Source of the DNA: CAMDBL01 sp964498125
GTDB lineage: Bacteria; Pseudomonadota; Alphaproteobacteria; Rhizobiales; Hyphomicrobiaceae
NCBI GenBank assembly: GCA_964498125.1
Contig: CAZCGE010000059.1
Span: 1 to 64,000 of the forward strand
Length of the DNA: 64,000 nucleotides
Direction: 5' to 3'
The notes beneath the pieces were generated by a model that did no database searches, had not been told where the DNA came from, and was given only the letters and a program-made list of their open reading frames with translations. Numbering within the stretch: position 1 is the first letter of the stretch; each line of letters begins with the position of its first letter. The position numbers and the translations under genes were made by a program. This document shows positions 22,648-30,827 of this stretch, in pieces.

Positions 22648-24033
22648 TCAGGCCGGCCGCGCTTTGCTGGCCTCACGAGCATCCTCCAGCGTCTTGAGGC
22701 CGGTGGTTGGCGCCGACACCAGTACCGCCATGTTGCCAGGCTTGTGCTCGTTACGGCGCATGCGCATGTGCGCCTTGGGGATCTGCGCCCACGGAAAAAC
22801 CTCGGACATGCAGGCGTCGATGCGGCGCTCGACCACCAGCTTGTTGGCCTGCGCGGCCTGCAGCAGGTTGGCGAAGTGGGAGCCTTGCACGCGCTTCTGG
22901 TGCATCCACAGATAGCGGGCATCCATCGTCAGGTTGTAGCCGGACGTGCCAGCGCAAATCACCACCATGCCGCCGCGTTTGACCAGCAACACAGACAGCG
23001 GGAACGTCGCCTCGCCGGGGTGCTCGAAGACGAAATCGACGTTGTTGCCCTTGCCGGTGATATCCCAGATGGCCTTGCCGAAACCGCGCGCCTCCGCCAT
23101 CCAGGCAGTGAACTCCGGCGTGTTGACCTTGGGCATCTGACCCCATAGCGAGGCGGGAAACTTCTTGCGGTTGATGACGCCCTTGGCGCCGAGTTGACGG
23201 ACGAAGTCGATCTTGTCGTCGTCGGAGACCACGCCGATGGCATTGGCGCCGGAGGTAGCGCATAGCTGCACGGCCATCGAGCCGAGGCCGCCCGAGGCGC
23301 CCCAGATCAGCACGTTGTGGCCTGGGCGCAGAACGTGCGGGCGGTGGCCGAACAGCATGCGGTAGGCGGTGGCCAGCACCAGGGTATAACAGGCGCTCTC
23401 CTCCCAGGTGAGGTGCTTGGGCCGCGGCATCAGCTGGCGGTCCTGCACGCGCGCGAACTGGGCGAAGGAGCCGTCCGGGGTCTCGTAGCCCCAGATGCGC
23501 TGGCTCGGCGAGAACATCGGGTCGCCGCCGTTGCATTCCTCGTCGTCGCCGTCATCCTGGTTGCAGTGGACCACCACCTCGTCGCCGACCTTCCATCGCT
23601 TGACGCGAGCGCCGACCGCCCAGACGATGCCCGAGGCATCGGAGCCGGCGATGTGATAGGGGTGCTTGTGCACGTCGCGGATCGGCGAGATCGGCGTGCC
23701 GAGCGCGGCCCACACGCCGTTGTAATTGACGCCGGCCGCCATCACCAGAACCAGCACGTCGTTCTCGCCAAGCGACCAGGTGGGCACGACCTCGATTTGC
23801 ATGGCCGTATCGGGTTCGCCGTGCCGGTCCTCGCGGATGGTCCAGGCGTACATGGTTTTTGGCACGTGCCCGAGCGGCGGGATCTGGCCAATTTCGTAGA
23901 GGTCCTTCGCGGCTTCGACGATCGGTGGGCTCGCCAGACCAATGGATTGGACCGTGCCCGCAACCAATGGCTTTGGCGCCGCTTCCATTGTGGTTGCCTT
24001 GTGCGGCTCGCGGTTTGCCGAACGACTGGACAT
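22648..24033 (-). CDS. ccr: Crotonyl-CoA carboxylase/reductase
   Basis: The 461-residue protein belongs to the medium-chain dehydrogenase family and matches Ccr: LYEIGQIPPLGHVPKTMYAW, GVNYNGVWAALG, HIAGSDASGIVWAVG, DDEECNGGDPMFSPSQRIWGYETPDGSFAQF and the NADPH-binding IWGASGGLGSMAVQL. It reductively carboxylates crotonyl-CoA to ethylmalonyl-CoA, the key step of the ethylmalonyl-CoA pathway for acetate and C1 assimilation. The start at ATG 24033 has GGAG 11 bases upstream; an ATG five codons earlier (24048) is possible. The N-terminal 30 residues are variable. The mutase gene at 24866 serves the next stages. Confidence 0.95.
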   Translation of the reverse strand: MSSRSANREPHKATTMEAAPKPLVAGTVQSIGLASPPIVEAAKDLYEIGQIPPLGHVPKTMYAWTIREDRHGEPDTAMQIEVVPTWSLGENDVLVLVMAAGVNYNGVWAALGTPISPIRDVHKHPYHIAGSDASGIVWAVGARVKRWKVGDEVVVHCNQDDGDDEECNGGDPMFSPSQRIWGYETPDGSFAQFARVQDRQLMPRPKHLTWEESACYTLVLATAYRMLFGHRPHVLRPGHNVLIWGASGGLGSMAVQLCATSGANAIGVVSDDDKIDFVRQLGAKGVINRKKFPASLWGQMPKVNTPEFTAWMAEARGFGKAIWDITGKGNNVDFVFEHPGEATFPLSVLLVKRGGMVVICAGTSGYNLTMDARYLWMHQKRVQGSHFANLLQAAQANKLVVERRIDACMSEVFPWAQIPKAHMRMRRNEHKPGNMAVLVSAPTTGLKTLEDAREASKARPA

Positions 24034-24103
24034 GATTGTCGTCTCCATTCTTGCAGCGGCAACACGTGCCGATGAGCCATCACCGCCGCGCATCGACTAG
24101 ATG

Positions 24104-24170
24104 GTGCAGCGCACATGGATAGCTGCACAAACCATACTTCGGAACAAGTAAAAATTTTGCAGCGCAGCAT
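24104..24170. promoter_or_regulatory. TGC-rich motif cluster upstream of ccr
   Basis: The 9-mer TGCAGCGCA occurs at 24105-24113 and 24158-24166, with GCTGCA between. PhaR-type regulators of alphaproteobacteria are known to bind TGC/GCA-rich palindromes, so this could be a control site for ccr or the divergent gene. This is a weak inference. Confidence 0.25.
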
Positions 24171-24286
24171 ATGCCTTTGTCGCACGGTCCACGGCCAGGC
24201 CGGCCGGCGGATGATGAACGGATCGTTTACAATTTGCTGGCATAATGCGTGGCGATTGATACCGCCTGTGAACGGGTTCGCCGCAT

Positions 24287-24649
24287 ATGTTCGACACCCT
24301 ATCCTGGATCTTGGGAATCGATGAATTCTCGGTCCTGCAGATCATCACGCTCACCGCTGTCTGCGGCTTCATCGTGTCGCAGATCTTCCCCGGCTGGATG
24401 GCCGCAACGTTCTGCAACATAGGCTTATTTGCCAGCGCACTCATCACCAACGTGGTGTTGCGTAAATTCGCGGTGGTCATCACCTACAACCGGGATCTGG
24501 ACGGCATCATCTTCACTACGATCGGCCTCACGGGCGGTGCGGTGCTGGCCATCGGCACGATCCTTACGCTGTCGGCGTTGAGCCATCGCGTTGGTGTTAC
24601 ACCACAGAAATTGCGCGAACAATTCGATGCGTCGAGGACTGCCGATTGA
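24287..24649 (+). CDS. Small membrane protein of unknown function
   Basis: The 120-residue protein contains three hydrophobic segments: LQIITLTAVCGFIVSQIF, MAATFCNIGLFASALITNVV, and FTTIGLTGGAVLAIGTILTLSAL. No motif is recognised. The frame starts at ATG 24287 and is closed by a stop at 24647-24649. It lies between ccr and ecm, but on a separate strand from ccr and separated from ecm by a repeat. A link to CoA metabolism is not supported by its sequence. Confidence 0.65.
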   Translation: MFDTLSWILGIDEFSVLQIITLTAVCGFIVSQIFPGWMAATFCNIGLFASALITNVVLRKFAVVITYNRDLDGIIFTTIGLTGGAVLAIGTILTLSALSHRVGVTPQKLREQFDASRTAD

Positions 24650-24742
24650 CCACCACGCTGCCGCGGCGTGCGCCTTTTCGATGCCCCTCTATCGCATTGC
24701 AGCAATTTAGCGCTAAACTGTGCCGGCAGTGGTGACACGCCG

Positions 24743-24848
24743 CTAGAGCATTTTCCGCCAAAGTGGGCACCGGTTTGGCTTGGAAAATGCGACAAACAAA
24801 GGACTAGAGCGCTTTCCCCAGATTCAATTCGAGTGGAAAGCGCTCTAG
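24743..24848. repeat. Two-palindrome extragenic element (copy 1), resembling a rhizobial intergenic mosaic element
   Basis: The first palindrome pairs GCATTTTCC and CCAAA with TTTGG and GGAAAATGC around 24748-24790. The second pairs CTAGAGCGCTTTCC with GGAAAGCGCTCTAG at about 24804-24848. A near-identical inverted copy lies at 42792-42896. The length of about 106 bp and the two-palindrome layout match RIME-type elements of rhizobia. Confidence 0.8.
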
Positions 24849-24865
24849 CCGGTGAGGATTGCGCA

Positions 24866-26905
24866 ATGTCGAGACCACCAACAGAAGCGATCGCCCATGC
24901 AGCGGTTGTCTGCGAGCCCGAAGTGCGGCCGGTGACCGCGCTGCCGGCGCGCGACAAGCCTTGGATCTTCCGCACCTACGCCGGACACTCGACGGCGACG
25001 AAATCGAACGAGCTCTATCGCCGCAATCTGGCCAAGGGGCAGACCGGTTTGTCGATCGCCTTCGACCTGCCGACGCAGACGGGCTACGACAGCGACCATC
25101 CGCTGGCGCGCGGCGAAGTCGGCAAGGTCGGCGTGCCGATCGGCCATATCGGCGATATGCGCGCTCTGCTCGACGGGATTCCGCTGGCGCAGATGAACAC
25201 CTCCATGACCATCAACGCCACCGCGGCCTGGTTGTTCGCGCTCTATGTCGCCGTCGCTGACGAGCAGGGCGCGCCACGTGATGCACTGACTGGCACGATA
25301 CAGAACGACATCATCAAGGAGTACTTGTCGCGTGGCACGCATGTGTTTCCGCCACAGCCGTCGCTGCGGCTGATCAAGGACTCGATCGTGTTTGCCTGCC
25401 GCGAGGTGCCTCGCTGGAACCCGACGAATGTCTGCTCCTACCACCTGCAGGAGGCCGGGGCGACGCCGGTGCAGGAGCTGGCCTACGCGCTGGCGACGGC
25501 GATAGCGGTGCTCGATACCGTCGCGGCATCGGGTGAAGTGCCCGCCGCTGAATTCGGGGCGGTGGTGGGCCGCGTGTCGTTTTTCGTCAATGCCGGCCTG
25601 CGTTTCGTCACCGAAATCGCCAAGATGCGCGCCTTCACCGAGCTTTGGGATGAGATCACGGCGGAGCGCTATGGCGTGACCGACCCCAAGCACCGGCTTT
25701 TCCGCTACGGTGTTCAGGTCAATTCCCTGGGGCTGACCGAGCAGCAACCGGAGAACAACGTCTACCGCATCTTGATCGAAATGCTGGCGGTGACGCTGTC
25801 GCGCAATGCCCGTGCTCGCGCCGTGCAGCTGCCCGCCTGGAACGAGGCGCTTGGCCTGCCCCGGCCGTTCGATCAGCAATGGTCGCTGCGCATGCAGCAG
25901 ATCCTCGCCTTCGAGACCGACCTGCTCGAGCACGGTGACATTTTCGACGGCTCTGTCGAGATGAACCGCAAGGTGGCCGCGCTGAAGTCCGAGGCACGCG
26001 CCGAGCTGGCAAAAATCGACACCTTGGGCGGCGCGGTGGCGGCAATTGATTACATGAAGCGGCGTCTGGTCGAGAGCAATGCGGAGCGGCTGGCTCGCAT
26101 CGAGCGCGGCGAACAGATCGTGGTCGGCGTCAATCGCTATACCGAAACCGAGCCCTCGCCGCTGTCGGCCGGTGAAGGCGCATTCTTGGTGGTGGACCCG
26201 CGGGACGAGGCCAGGCAGATCGCCCAGCTCGAGGCCTGGCGCGCCAGCCGCGACCCTGCAGCTGTCGCCGCGGCGCTGGCGGCACTCGAGCGCGCCGCCA
26301 AGGATGGCAGCACGATCATGGGGCCATCGATCGAGGCGGCGCGGGCAGGCGTCACCACCGGGGAGTGGGGGCAGACGCTGCGACAGGTGTTCGGTGAGTA
26401 CCGCGCGCCGACTGGCGTCGGTCACGGCATTGGCGGTCAAGGCAGCGACATTGGCCGGGTGCGCGAAAGCGTCGTGGCGCTGTCGGATCGGCTTGGCCGG
26501 CGCTTGAAATTGCTGGTCGGTAAGCCGGGACTCGATGGCCATTCCAACGGCGCCGAGCAGATTGCCGTCCGTGCGCGCGACTGCGGCATGGAGGTGATCT
26601 ATGAGGGCATCCGGCTGACGCCGGCGCAGATCGTGCGCACCGCGGTGGATGAATCAGCGCACGTGGTCGGTCTATCGATACTATCGGGCAGCCACATGCC
26701 GCTCGTCGAAGAGGTGCTGGCGCTCATGCGCACCGAAGGTATCGGCACAGTGCCGGTTGTGGTCGGCGGCATCATACCAGCCGAGGACGCACGCCACTTG
26801 AAGGGCCTTGGTGTCGCCGCCGTCTATACACCCAAAGATTTCCAGCTGACCGACATCATGGCCGACATTGTTCGACTTGCGGAACGCCAGGCGGAGGCCG
26901 TCTAA
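24866..26905 (+). CDS. ecm: Ethylmalonyl-CoA mutase (MeaA-like), B12-dependent
   Basis: The 679-residue protein is a cobalamin-dependent acyl-CoA mutase of the MeaA/Ecm group. The N-terminal TIM-barrel domain shows RTYAGHSTATKSNELYRRN, GLSIAFDLPTQTGYDSDHP, MTINATAAWLFALY and LTGTIQNDIIKEYLSRGTH. The C-terminal B12-binding domain (about residue 556) has GKPGLDGHSNGAEQIA with the Asp-x-His-x-x-Gly motif, and SGSHMPLVEEVL. It converts ethylmalonyl-CoA to methylsuccinyl-CoA after Ccr and epimerase. GTGAGGAT precedes ATG 24866 by about 8 bases. Its length and MeaA-like features set it apart from methylmalonyl-CoA mutase, though final assignment needs alignment. Confidence 0.9.
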   Translation: MSRPPTEAIAHAAVVCEPEVRPVTALPARDKPWIFRTYAGHSTATKSNELYRRNLAKGQTGLSIAFDLPTQTGYDSDHPLARGEVGKVGVPIGHIGDMRALLDGIPLAQMNTSMTINATAAWLFALYVAVADEQGAPRDALTGTIQNDIIKEYLSRGTHVFPPQPSLRLIKDSIVFACREVPRWNPTNVCSYHLQEAGATPVQELAYALATAIAVLDTVAASGEVPAAEFGAVVGRVSFFVNAGLRFVTEIAKMRAFTELWDEITAERYGVTDPKHRLFRYGVQVNSLGLTEQQPENNVYRILIEMLAVTLSRNARARAVQLPAWNEALGLPRPFDQQWSLRMQQILAFETDLLEHGDIFDGSVEMNRKVAALKSEARAELAKIDTLGGAVAAIDYMKRRLVESNAERLARIERGEQIVVGVNRYTETEPSPLSAGEGAFLVVDPRDEARQIAQLEAWRASRDPAAVAAALAALERAAKDGSTIMGPSIEAARAGVTTGEWGQTLRQVFGEYRAPTGVGHGIGGQGSDIGRVRESVVALSDRLGRRLKLLVGKPGLDGHSNGAEQIAVRARDCGMEVIYEGIRLTPAQIVRTAVDESAHVVGLSILSGSHMPLVEEVLALMRTEGIGTVPVVVGGIIPAEDARHLKGLGVAAVYTPKDFQLTDIMADIVRLAERQAEAV

Positions 26906-27208
26906 CTCTGGTCGGTTGGCGGCGTGCTCTGCGCGCGGGGCCCGAGCGGCGCCCGTGGCTGGTGGGCCTTGCGGCGCCGGTTCCCTGGCCGATGCCGACT
27001 TTCTGGGGCTGGCGTGTTTCGCGCTTTGCCGGTATAATGCGGCGAAACGCTGGCACGGCAGGTGCCTTCCCCTGGTTAAGGACCGGGGCAAGGCCGGTCG
27101 CCGTGCGGCATTGTTCCGGCATGTGGACCGCAAGGCCTTGTGCCGGCTGACGACCCAATCTCGACCTCGATCCGCCCACTGGGGCGCGACAGCCCGGAGT
27201 GCTTATCA
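26906..27208. other. Intergenic region before rpmF
   Basis: No gene is seen. A perfect -10-like TATAAT lies at 27033-27038, but the -35 region is weak and it is 170 bases from rpmF, so a promoter there is only possible. Confidence 0.4.
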
Positions 27209-27394
27209 ATGGCCGTTCCGAAGAAAAAGACATCGCCGATGAAAAAGGGCATGCGTCAGTCGCACGATGCGCTGACGGCGCCGACCTATGTCGAAGACAA
27301 GGAGTCGGGGGAGCGCCGCCGTCCACATCATATCGATCTGAAGACCGGCAAATATCGTGGCCGCCAGATTCTCGAGCCCAAGTCCGACATTTGA
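27209..27394 (+). CDS. rpmF: 50S ribosomal protein L32
   Basis: The 61-residue protein MAVPKKKTSPMKKGMRQSHD, followed by GERRRPHHIDLKTGKYRG, is a standard alphaproteobacterial L32 lacking the cysteine pair. The ATG at 27209 is preceded by GGAG at suitable distance. It is a component of the large ribosomal subunit. It stands apart from the usual plsX/fabH neighbours. Confidence 0.97.
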   Translation: MAVPKKKTSPMKKGMRQSHDALTAPTYVEDKESGERRRPHHIDLKTGKYRGRQILEPKSDI

Positions 27395-27559
27395 TGTGCA
27401 ACCCTGCGAGTTGGCGGGGCGCACATGGGGCGAGGTTTTGGGGGCGAGATTTGGGGGGTAGAGCGCGTCCCGGCTGGATAGTCAGGACGCGCAGCAATAG
27501 GCCAAAAACCGGCACAATCGTGGGCCATGGTTGGCCGACGGGGAACGAGGGAGAAGGTC

Positions 27560-27973
27560 ATGTCGCTCAGGTCGTTGCCGCTCATCGCGCTGGCGTTCAT
27601 TCTCTACAACGTCGTCGTTGTGCTCGGCGGCGGGGCATCGGCCGACGTTGTGCTGGCTAAGAAATTGTTCTCGGTGCCGTTGGTCGGCAGGTCGGTGGCG
27701 ATCAGTTGGGGAGACCTGATCATCATGTTCACCCTGCTGATGCTTTTCGTCGAGATCGTCAAATCGACTTATACATCCTCGGCATCGCTCCTCGACCATG
27801 CCTTCTCCATGATCGTGTTCATCGCCTGCCTCATTGAGTTTCTGCTGGTTGCCAACGCCGGCACGGCGGTCTTCCTCAACGTGACGGTAGCGACGTTGAT
27901 CGATGTAATCGCCGGCTACACGATCGGCATCCGGGTCGCACGTCGCGACTTGTCGATTGGATCTGGTCAATAA
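27560..27973 (+). CDS. Four-helix membrane protein of unknown function
   Basis: The 137-residue protein has four hydrophobic segments: LPLIALAFILYNVVVVLGG, GDLIIMFTLLMLFVEIVK, SMIVFIACLIEFLLVAN and AVFLNVTVATLIDVIAGYTIGI. A good ribosome site (GAGGGAGAAGG) lies just before ATG 27560. No motif links it to a known family. It is a single gene flanked by rpmF and a signalling gene. Confidence 0.75.
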   Translation: MSLRSLPLIALAFILYNVVVVLGGGASADVVLAKKLFSVPLVGRSVAISWGDLIIMFTLLMLFVEIVKSTYTSSASLLDHAFSMIVFIACLIEFLLVANAGTAVFLNVTVATLIDVIAGYTIGIRVARRDLSIGSGQ

Positions 27974-28158
27974 GTCGAACTCGACTTGCCTTGTGCCTGC
28001 AAGTCGGCTTGGGAGCAGCCTTGCCAAGCAGCTGATTTTGCCAACATTCAGTAGTTATTAGGGGAATGATATTAGCCTATCTTGTCAATTCGAACATTTC
28101 GCCGCCGTGATCGAGGGGGAAGTGAGTTCATGGCCCGGCACCAGCTTGGAATGGACCT

Positions 28159-29922
28159 TTGACTGACACGTCGCAATTCGCGAAGGCATCGTCGTCGTCG
28201 GCGGCTCACGCTGCGCCGCGCCTGCTGGAACTCGATGGCGAGTCCAGGTCGCGCGGGCACACTGAGTTACGCTCCGCGGTCGATGAGACGTCTTACACGT
28301 GGGATCTCGTCAGCGACCAGATCGCCTGGGACGGCAATGCCGCCGACATTCTGCGGGTGAGGACGGCAACGGACATCGGCACCGGCACGGCTTTCCAGAC
28401 ACTCGTGGCGCCCGAGCATGCGACGCTGCGGCATGCGGCCATCGCCGGCGCGCGTGCGCGCGAAGCCGGCAAGAGCACGCCCTATCGCGTGCGCTACCGC
28501 CTGTCGCCAGCCGGCCGGCGCAACGACGTCCCGATCTGGATCGAGGATCACGGCCGCTGGTGGGCGGGTGCCGGCGGCGTCCCAGTCACGGCACGGGGTA
28601 TTCTGCGCATCATCGATGAACGCTACTGGGATGAGCAGCGGCACCTGCTGCGCGGCGACTACGATGAGCTGACAGGGCAGTTGAACCGCAATCGCCTGAC
28701 CGAAGAACTCGACATGGTCATGGAGCATATCGAGCGGGCGGAGCGGCCCTGCGCCTTCCTGATGGTGTCGGTCAACAATCTCGCCGTGATCAACGACACC
28801 TTCGGCTTTCATATCGGCGACGAGATGATTGCGGCCACGGCCCGCATCATCAAGGAGCAGTTGCGTCGTGGCGACCAGATCGGGCGCTATTCCGCCAACA
28901 AGTTCGGCGTCATCCTCAACGACTGCAATCCCGACGCCATGCGTTCGGCCGCCGAGCGCATCATCACGGCGGTGCGCAAGTCCAACGTCAAGACGACGGC
29001 CTGCCTGCTGTCGGCCAGCGTTTCCATCGGCAGCGTCGTGCTGCCCGAGCAAGCCCGCACCACCGCGCAAGCGCTGAGCTGTGCGCTGCTGGCGGTCGAG
29101 CGCGCCAAGCTCAAGCGTTACGATTGCTTCGTGGAATTCGAGCCCAGCCCCGAGCGCGAGACCACGCGGCGGCACAGCATCGACATGGCCAACGAGGTCG
29201 TCTCGGCGCTCGAGGCCAATCGCATGTTCCTGATGCTGCAGCCCATCGTCTCGTCCAAGACCGAGGCTGTCGCCATGTATGAGTGCTTGCTGCGGATGCA
29301 GCGGCCCGACGGCACGGTGGTGTCGGCCGGCGAGTTCATCCCTGTCGCCGAGCAGCTTGGTCTGGCCAGATTGATCGATCAGCGCGCGCTGGAGTTGGCG
29401 GTCGGCCTCATCAAGAACGATCCGGCCCTCAAGATTTCCCTCAATATCTCCAGCCTCACCGCCAGCGGCCAGGAATGGCTGACAGCGTTGCGGCAATTGA
29501 CCGAGGCGCGGACCGATCTCACCCGCCGCATGACCATCGAGATCACGGAAACAGCCGCGATCGGCGACCTCGACCAGTCGATCGCTTTCGTCAAGACGCT
29601 GAAGGCGCTCGGCTGCGGGGTCGCCATCGATGACTTCGGCTCGGGCTATACCTCGTTCCGCAACCTGAAACTGCTGGCTGTCGATATCGTTAAGATCGAC
29701 GGCGATTTCGTCAAGAATCTCAGCTTCGACAGCGCCGACCTGGTGTTCGTTCGCGCCATGGCGGACCTGGCACATTCATTGGGCATGGAAACCGTCGCCG
29801 AGTGGGTCGTCGATGCGGCGACAGCCGAGATCGTGCGCAAGGCTGGCATCACCTATCTGCAGGGCTACCACTATGGCCTGCCGGTGCGGCCGGAGTGCCT
29901 GCCGAAGCCGGCGGCGGCTTGA
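28159..29922 (+). CDS. PAS-GGDEF-EAL signalling protein with a degenerate GGDEF site
   Basis: The 587-residue protein has a PAS-like sensor (TSYTWDLVSDQIAWDGNAAD), then a GGDEF domain (DYDELTGQLNRNRL, INDTFGFHIGDEMI, RRGDQIGRYSANKFGVIL), then an EAL domain. The GGDEF active-site loop reads SANKF instead of GGDEF, so cyclase activity is probably lost. The EAL domain keeps most catalytic residues (LNISS, EITET, AIDDFGSGYTSFRN, VDIVKIDGDFV, TYLQGYHYGLP), but its signature is ECL and the later AEGV-type site reads AEWV. It is therefore likely a cyclic-di-GMP phosphodiesterase or a sensor. The only upstream start is TTG at 28159, since the next Met is far inside. Confidence 0.88.
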   Translation: MTDTSQFAKASSSSAAHAAPRLLELDGESRSRGHTELRSAVDETSYTWDLVSDQIAWDGNAADILRVRTATDIGTGTAFQTLVAPEHATLRHAAIAGARAREAGKSTPYRVRYRLSPAGRRNDVPIWIEDHGRWWAGAGGVPVTARGILRIIDERYWDEQRHLLRGDYDELTGQLNRNRLTEELDMVMEHIERAERPCAFLMVSVNNLAVINDTFGFHIGDEMIAATARIIKEQLRRGDQIGRYSANKFGVILNDCNPDAMRSAAERIITAVRKSNVKTTACLLSASVSIGSVVLPEQARTTAQALSCALLAVERAKLKRYDCFVEFEPSPERETTRRHSIDMANEVVSALEANRMFLMLQPIVSSKTEAVAMYECLLRMQRPDGTVVSAGEFIPVAEQLGLARLIDQRALELAVGLIKNDPALKISLNISSLTASGQEWLTALRQLTEARTDLTRRMTIEITETAAIGDLDQSIAFVKTLKALGCGVAIDDFGSGYTSFRNLKLLAVDIVKIDGDFVKNLSFDSADLVFVRAMADLAHSLGMETVAEWVVDAATAEIVRKAGITYLQGYHYGLPVRPECLPKPAAA

Positions 29923-29954
29923 CGCCCGCATAGCTGCGCGGCAAGCCGTCAATT

Positions 29955-30599
29955 TCAGCGCTGCGATATCTTCTCGATCTTGGCCTGCATGGCCGCCAGC
30001 TGCGACTTGAGCTCGATCAATTCCTCGCGCGGCTCGTTCTTCGCCGCCGCCTGGGCCGGATCTTGCCCATTGTTCGCGCCTCCCGCTCCGGCCTTCTTTG
30101 CCTCCTGCGCCGCTTTCGCGGCGAATGGGCTCCACATCGTCATCGTCTGCTCGAAAATCGCCATGCTCTTGCGAGCCTGCTCCTGATAGGCCTCGAAAGC
30201 CGCCGCCGGACTGGCGAATGAGCCGGCGAATTGCGTGCGGTAGCGCTCCTGCTCGCGCACCAGCGTTTCCATGGACATTTGCAGGTAGCTCGGCACCATG
30301 CGGCTGATGCTGTCGTCGTAGAAGCGAATGAGCTGGCGCAGGAACGGAATGGGCAGCATGGTCTGTCCGCCGGGTCGCGATTCCTGCTCGACGATGATCT
30401 GGGTCAACACGGCGTGTGTCAGGTCGTCGCCGGATTTGGCGTCATAGACCACGAAGTCGCGATCGGAGCGGACCATGACGGCAAGGTCTTCCAGCGTCAC
30501 GTAGGTGCTGGTCTCGGTGTTATACAACCGCCGATTGGCGTACTTCTTGATGACGACAGCCTCTTTTTTCTCAGCCGGCTGGTCAATTTTATTCAGCAT
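29955..30599 (-). CDS. phaR: Polyhydroxyalkanoate synthesis repressor PhaR
   Basis: The 214-residue protein carries the PhaR DNA-binding N-terminus, VVIKKYANRRLYNTETSTYV and TLEDLAVMVRSDRDFVVYDA with KSGDDLTHAVLTQIIVEQE, followed by the regulatory middle (FLRQLIRFYDDSISRMVPSYL). It binds PHA granules and represses phasin and PHA genes. The C-terminal part is a Gln/Ala/Lys-rich coil. No PHA synthase gene lies nearby. The ATG at 30599 gives the standard MLNKIDQ start. It is divergent from the monooxygenase gene. Confidence 0.94.
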   Translation of the reverse strand: MLNKIDQPAEKKEAVVIKKYANRRLYNTETSTYVTLEDLAVMVRSDRDFVVYDAKSGDDLTHAVLTQIIVEQESRPGGQTMLPIPFLRQLIRFYDDSISRMVPSYLQMSMETLVREQERYRTQFAGSFASPAAAFEAYQEQARKSMAIFEQTMTMWSPFAAKAAQEAKKAGAGGANNGQDPAQAAAKNEPREELIELKSQLAAMQAKIEKISQR

Positions 30600-30827
30600 C
30601 GTTGCGACCCATGTCCGTTCAATCTCGTTGTGCAGTGCGGCGAAGATGTAACACAAACGACGACCTGTCTGCCACTTGTTTGTACAGATATTGCATTGCG
30701 GCAAAGTCTGCGGACCAGCCAGCGCGGCCAGGCCACAACCGCAAGGTTCATCCGGGCTGTCCCAGAGCCCTGGGTCAGGACTGGGTCAGGACTTGACGGA
30801 ACGCGCAGCCTAGGTTTGACTTATCGT

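Noticed and set aside
27010..27038. Promoter of rpmF from TATAAT at 27033
   Set aside because: The -35 region is poor and the distance to rpmF is long, so I only note it within the intergenic entry.
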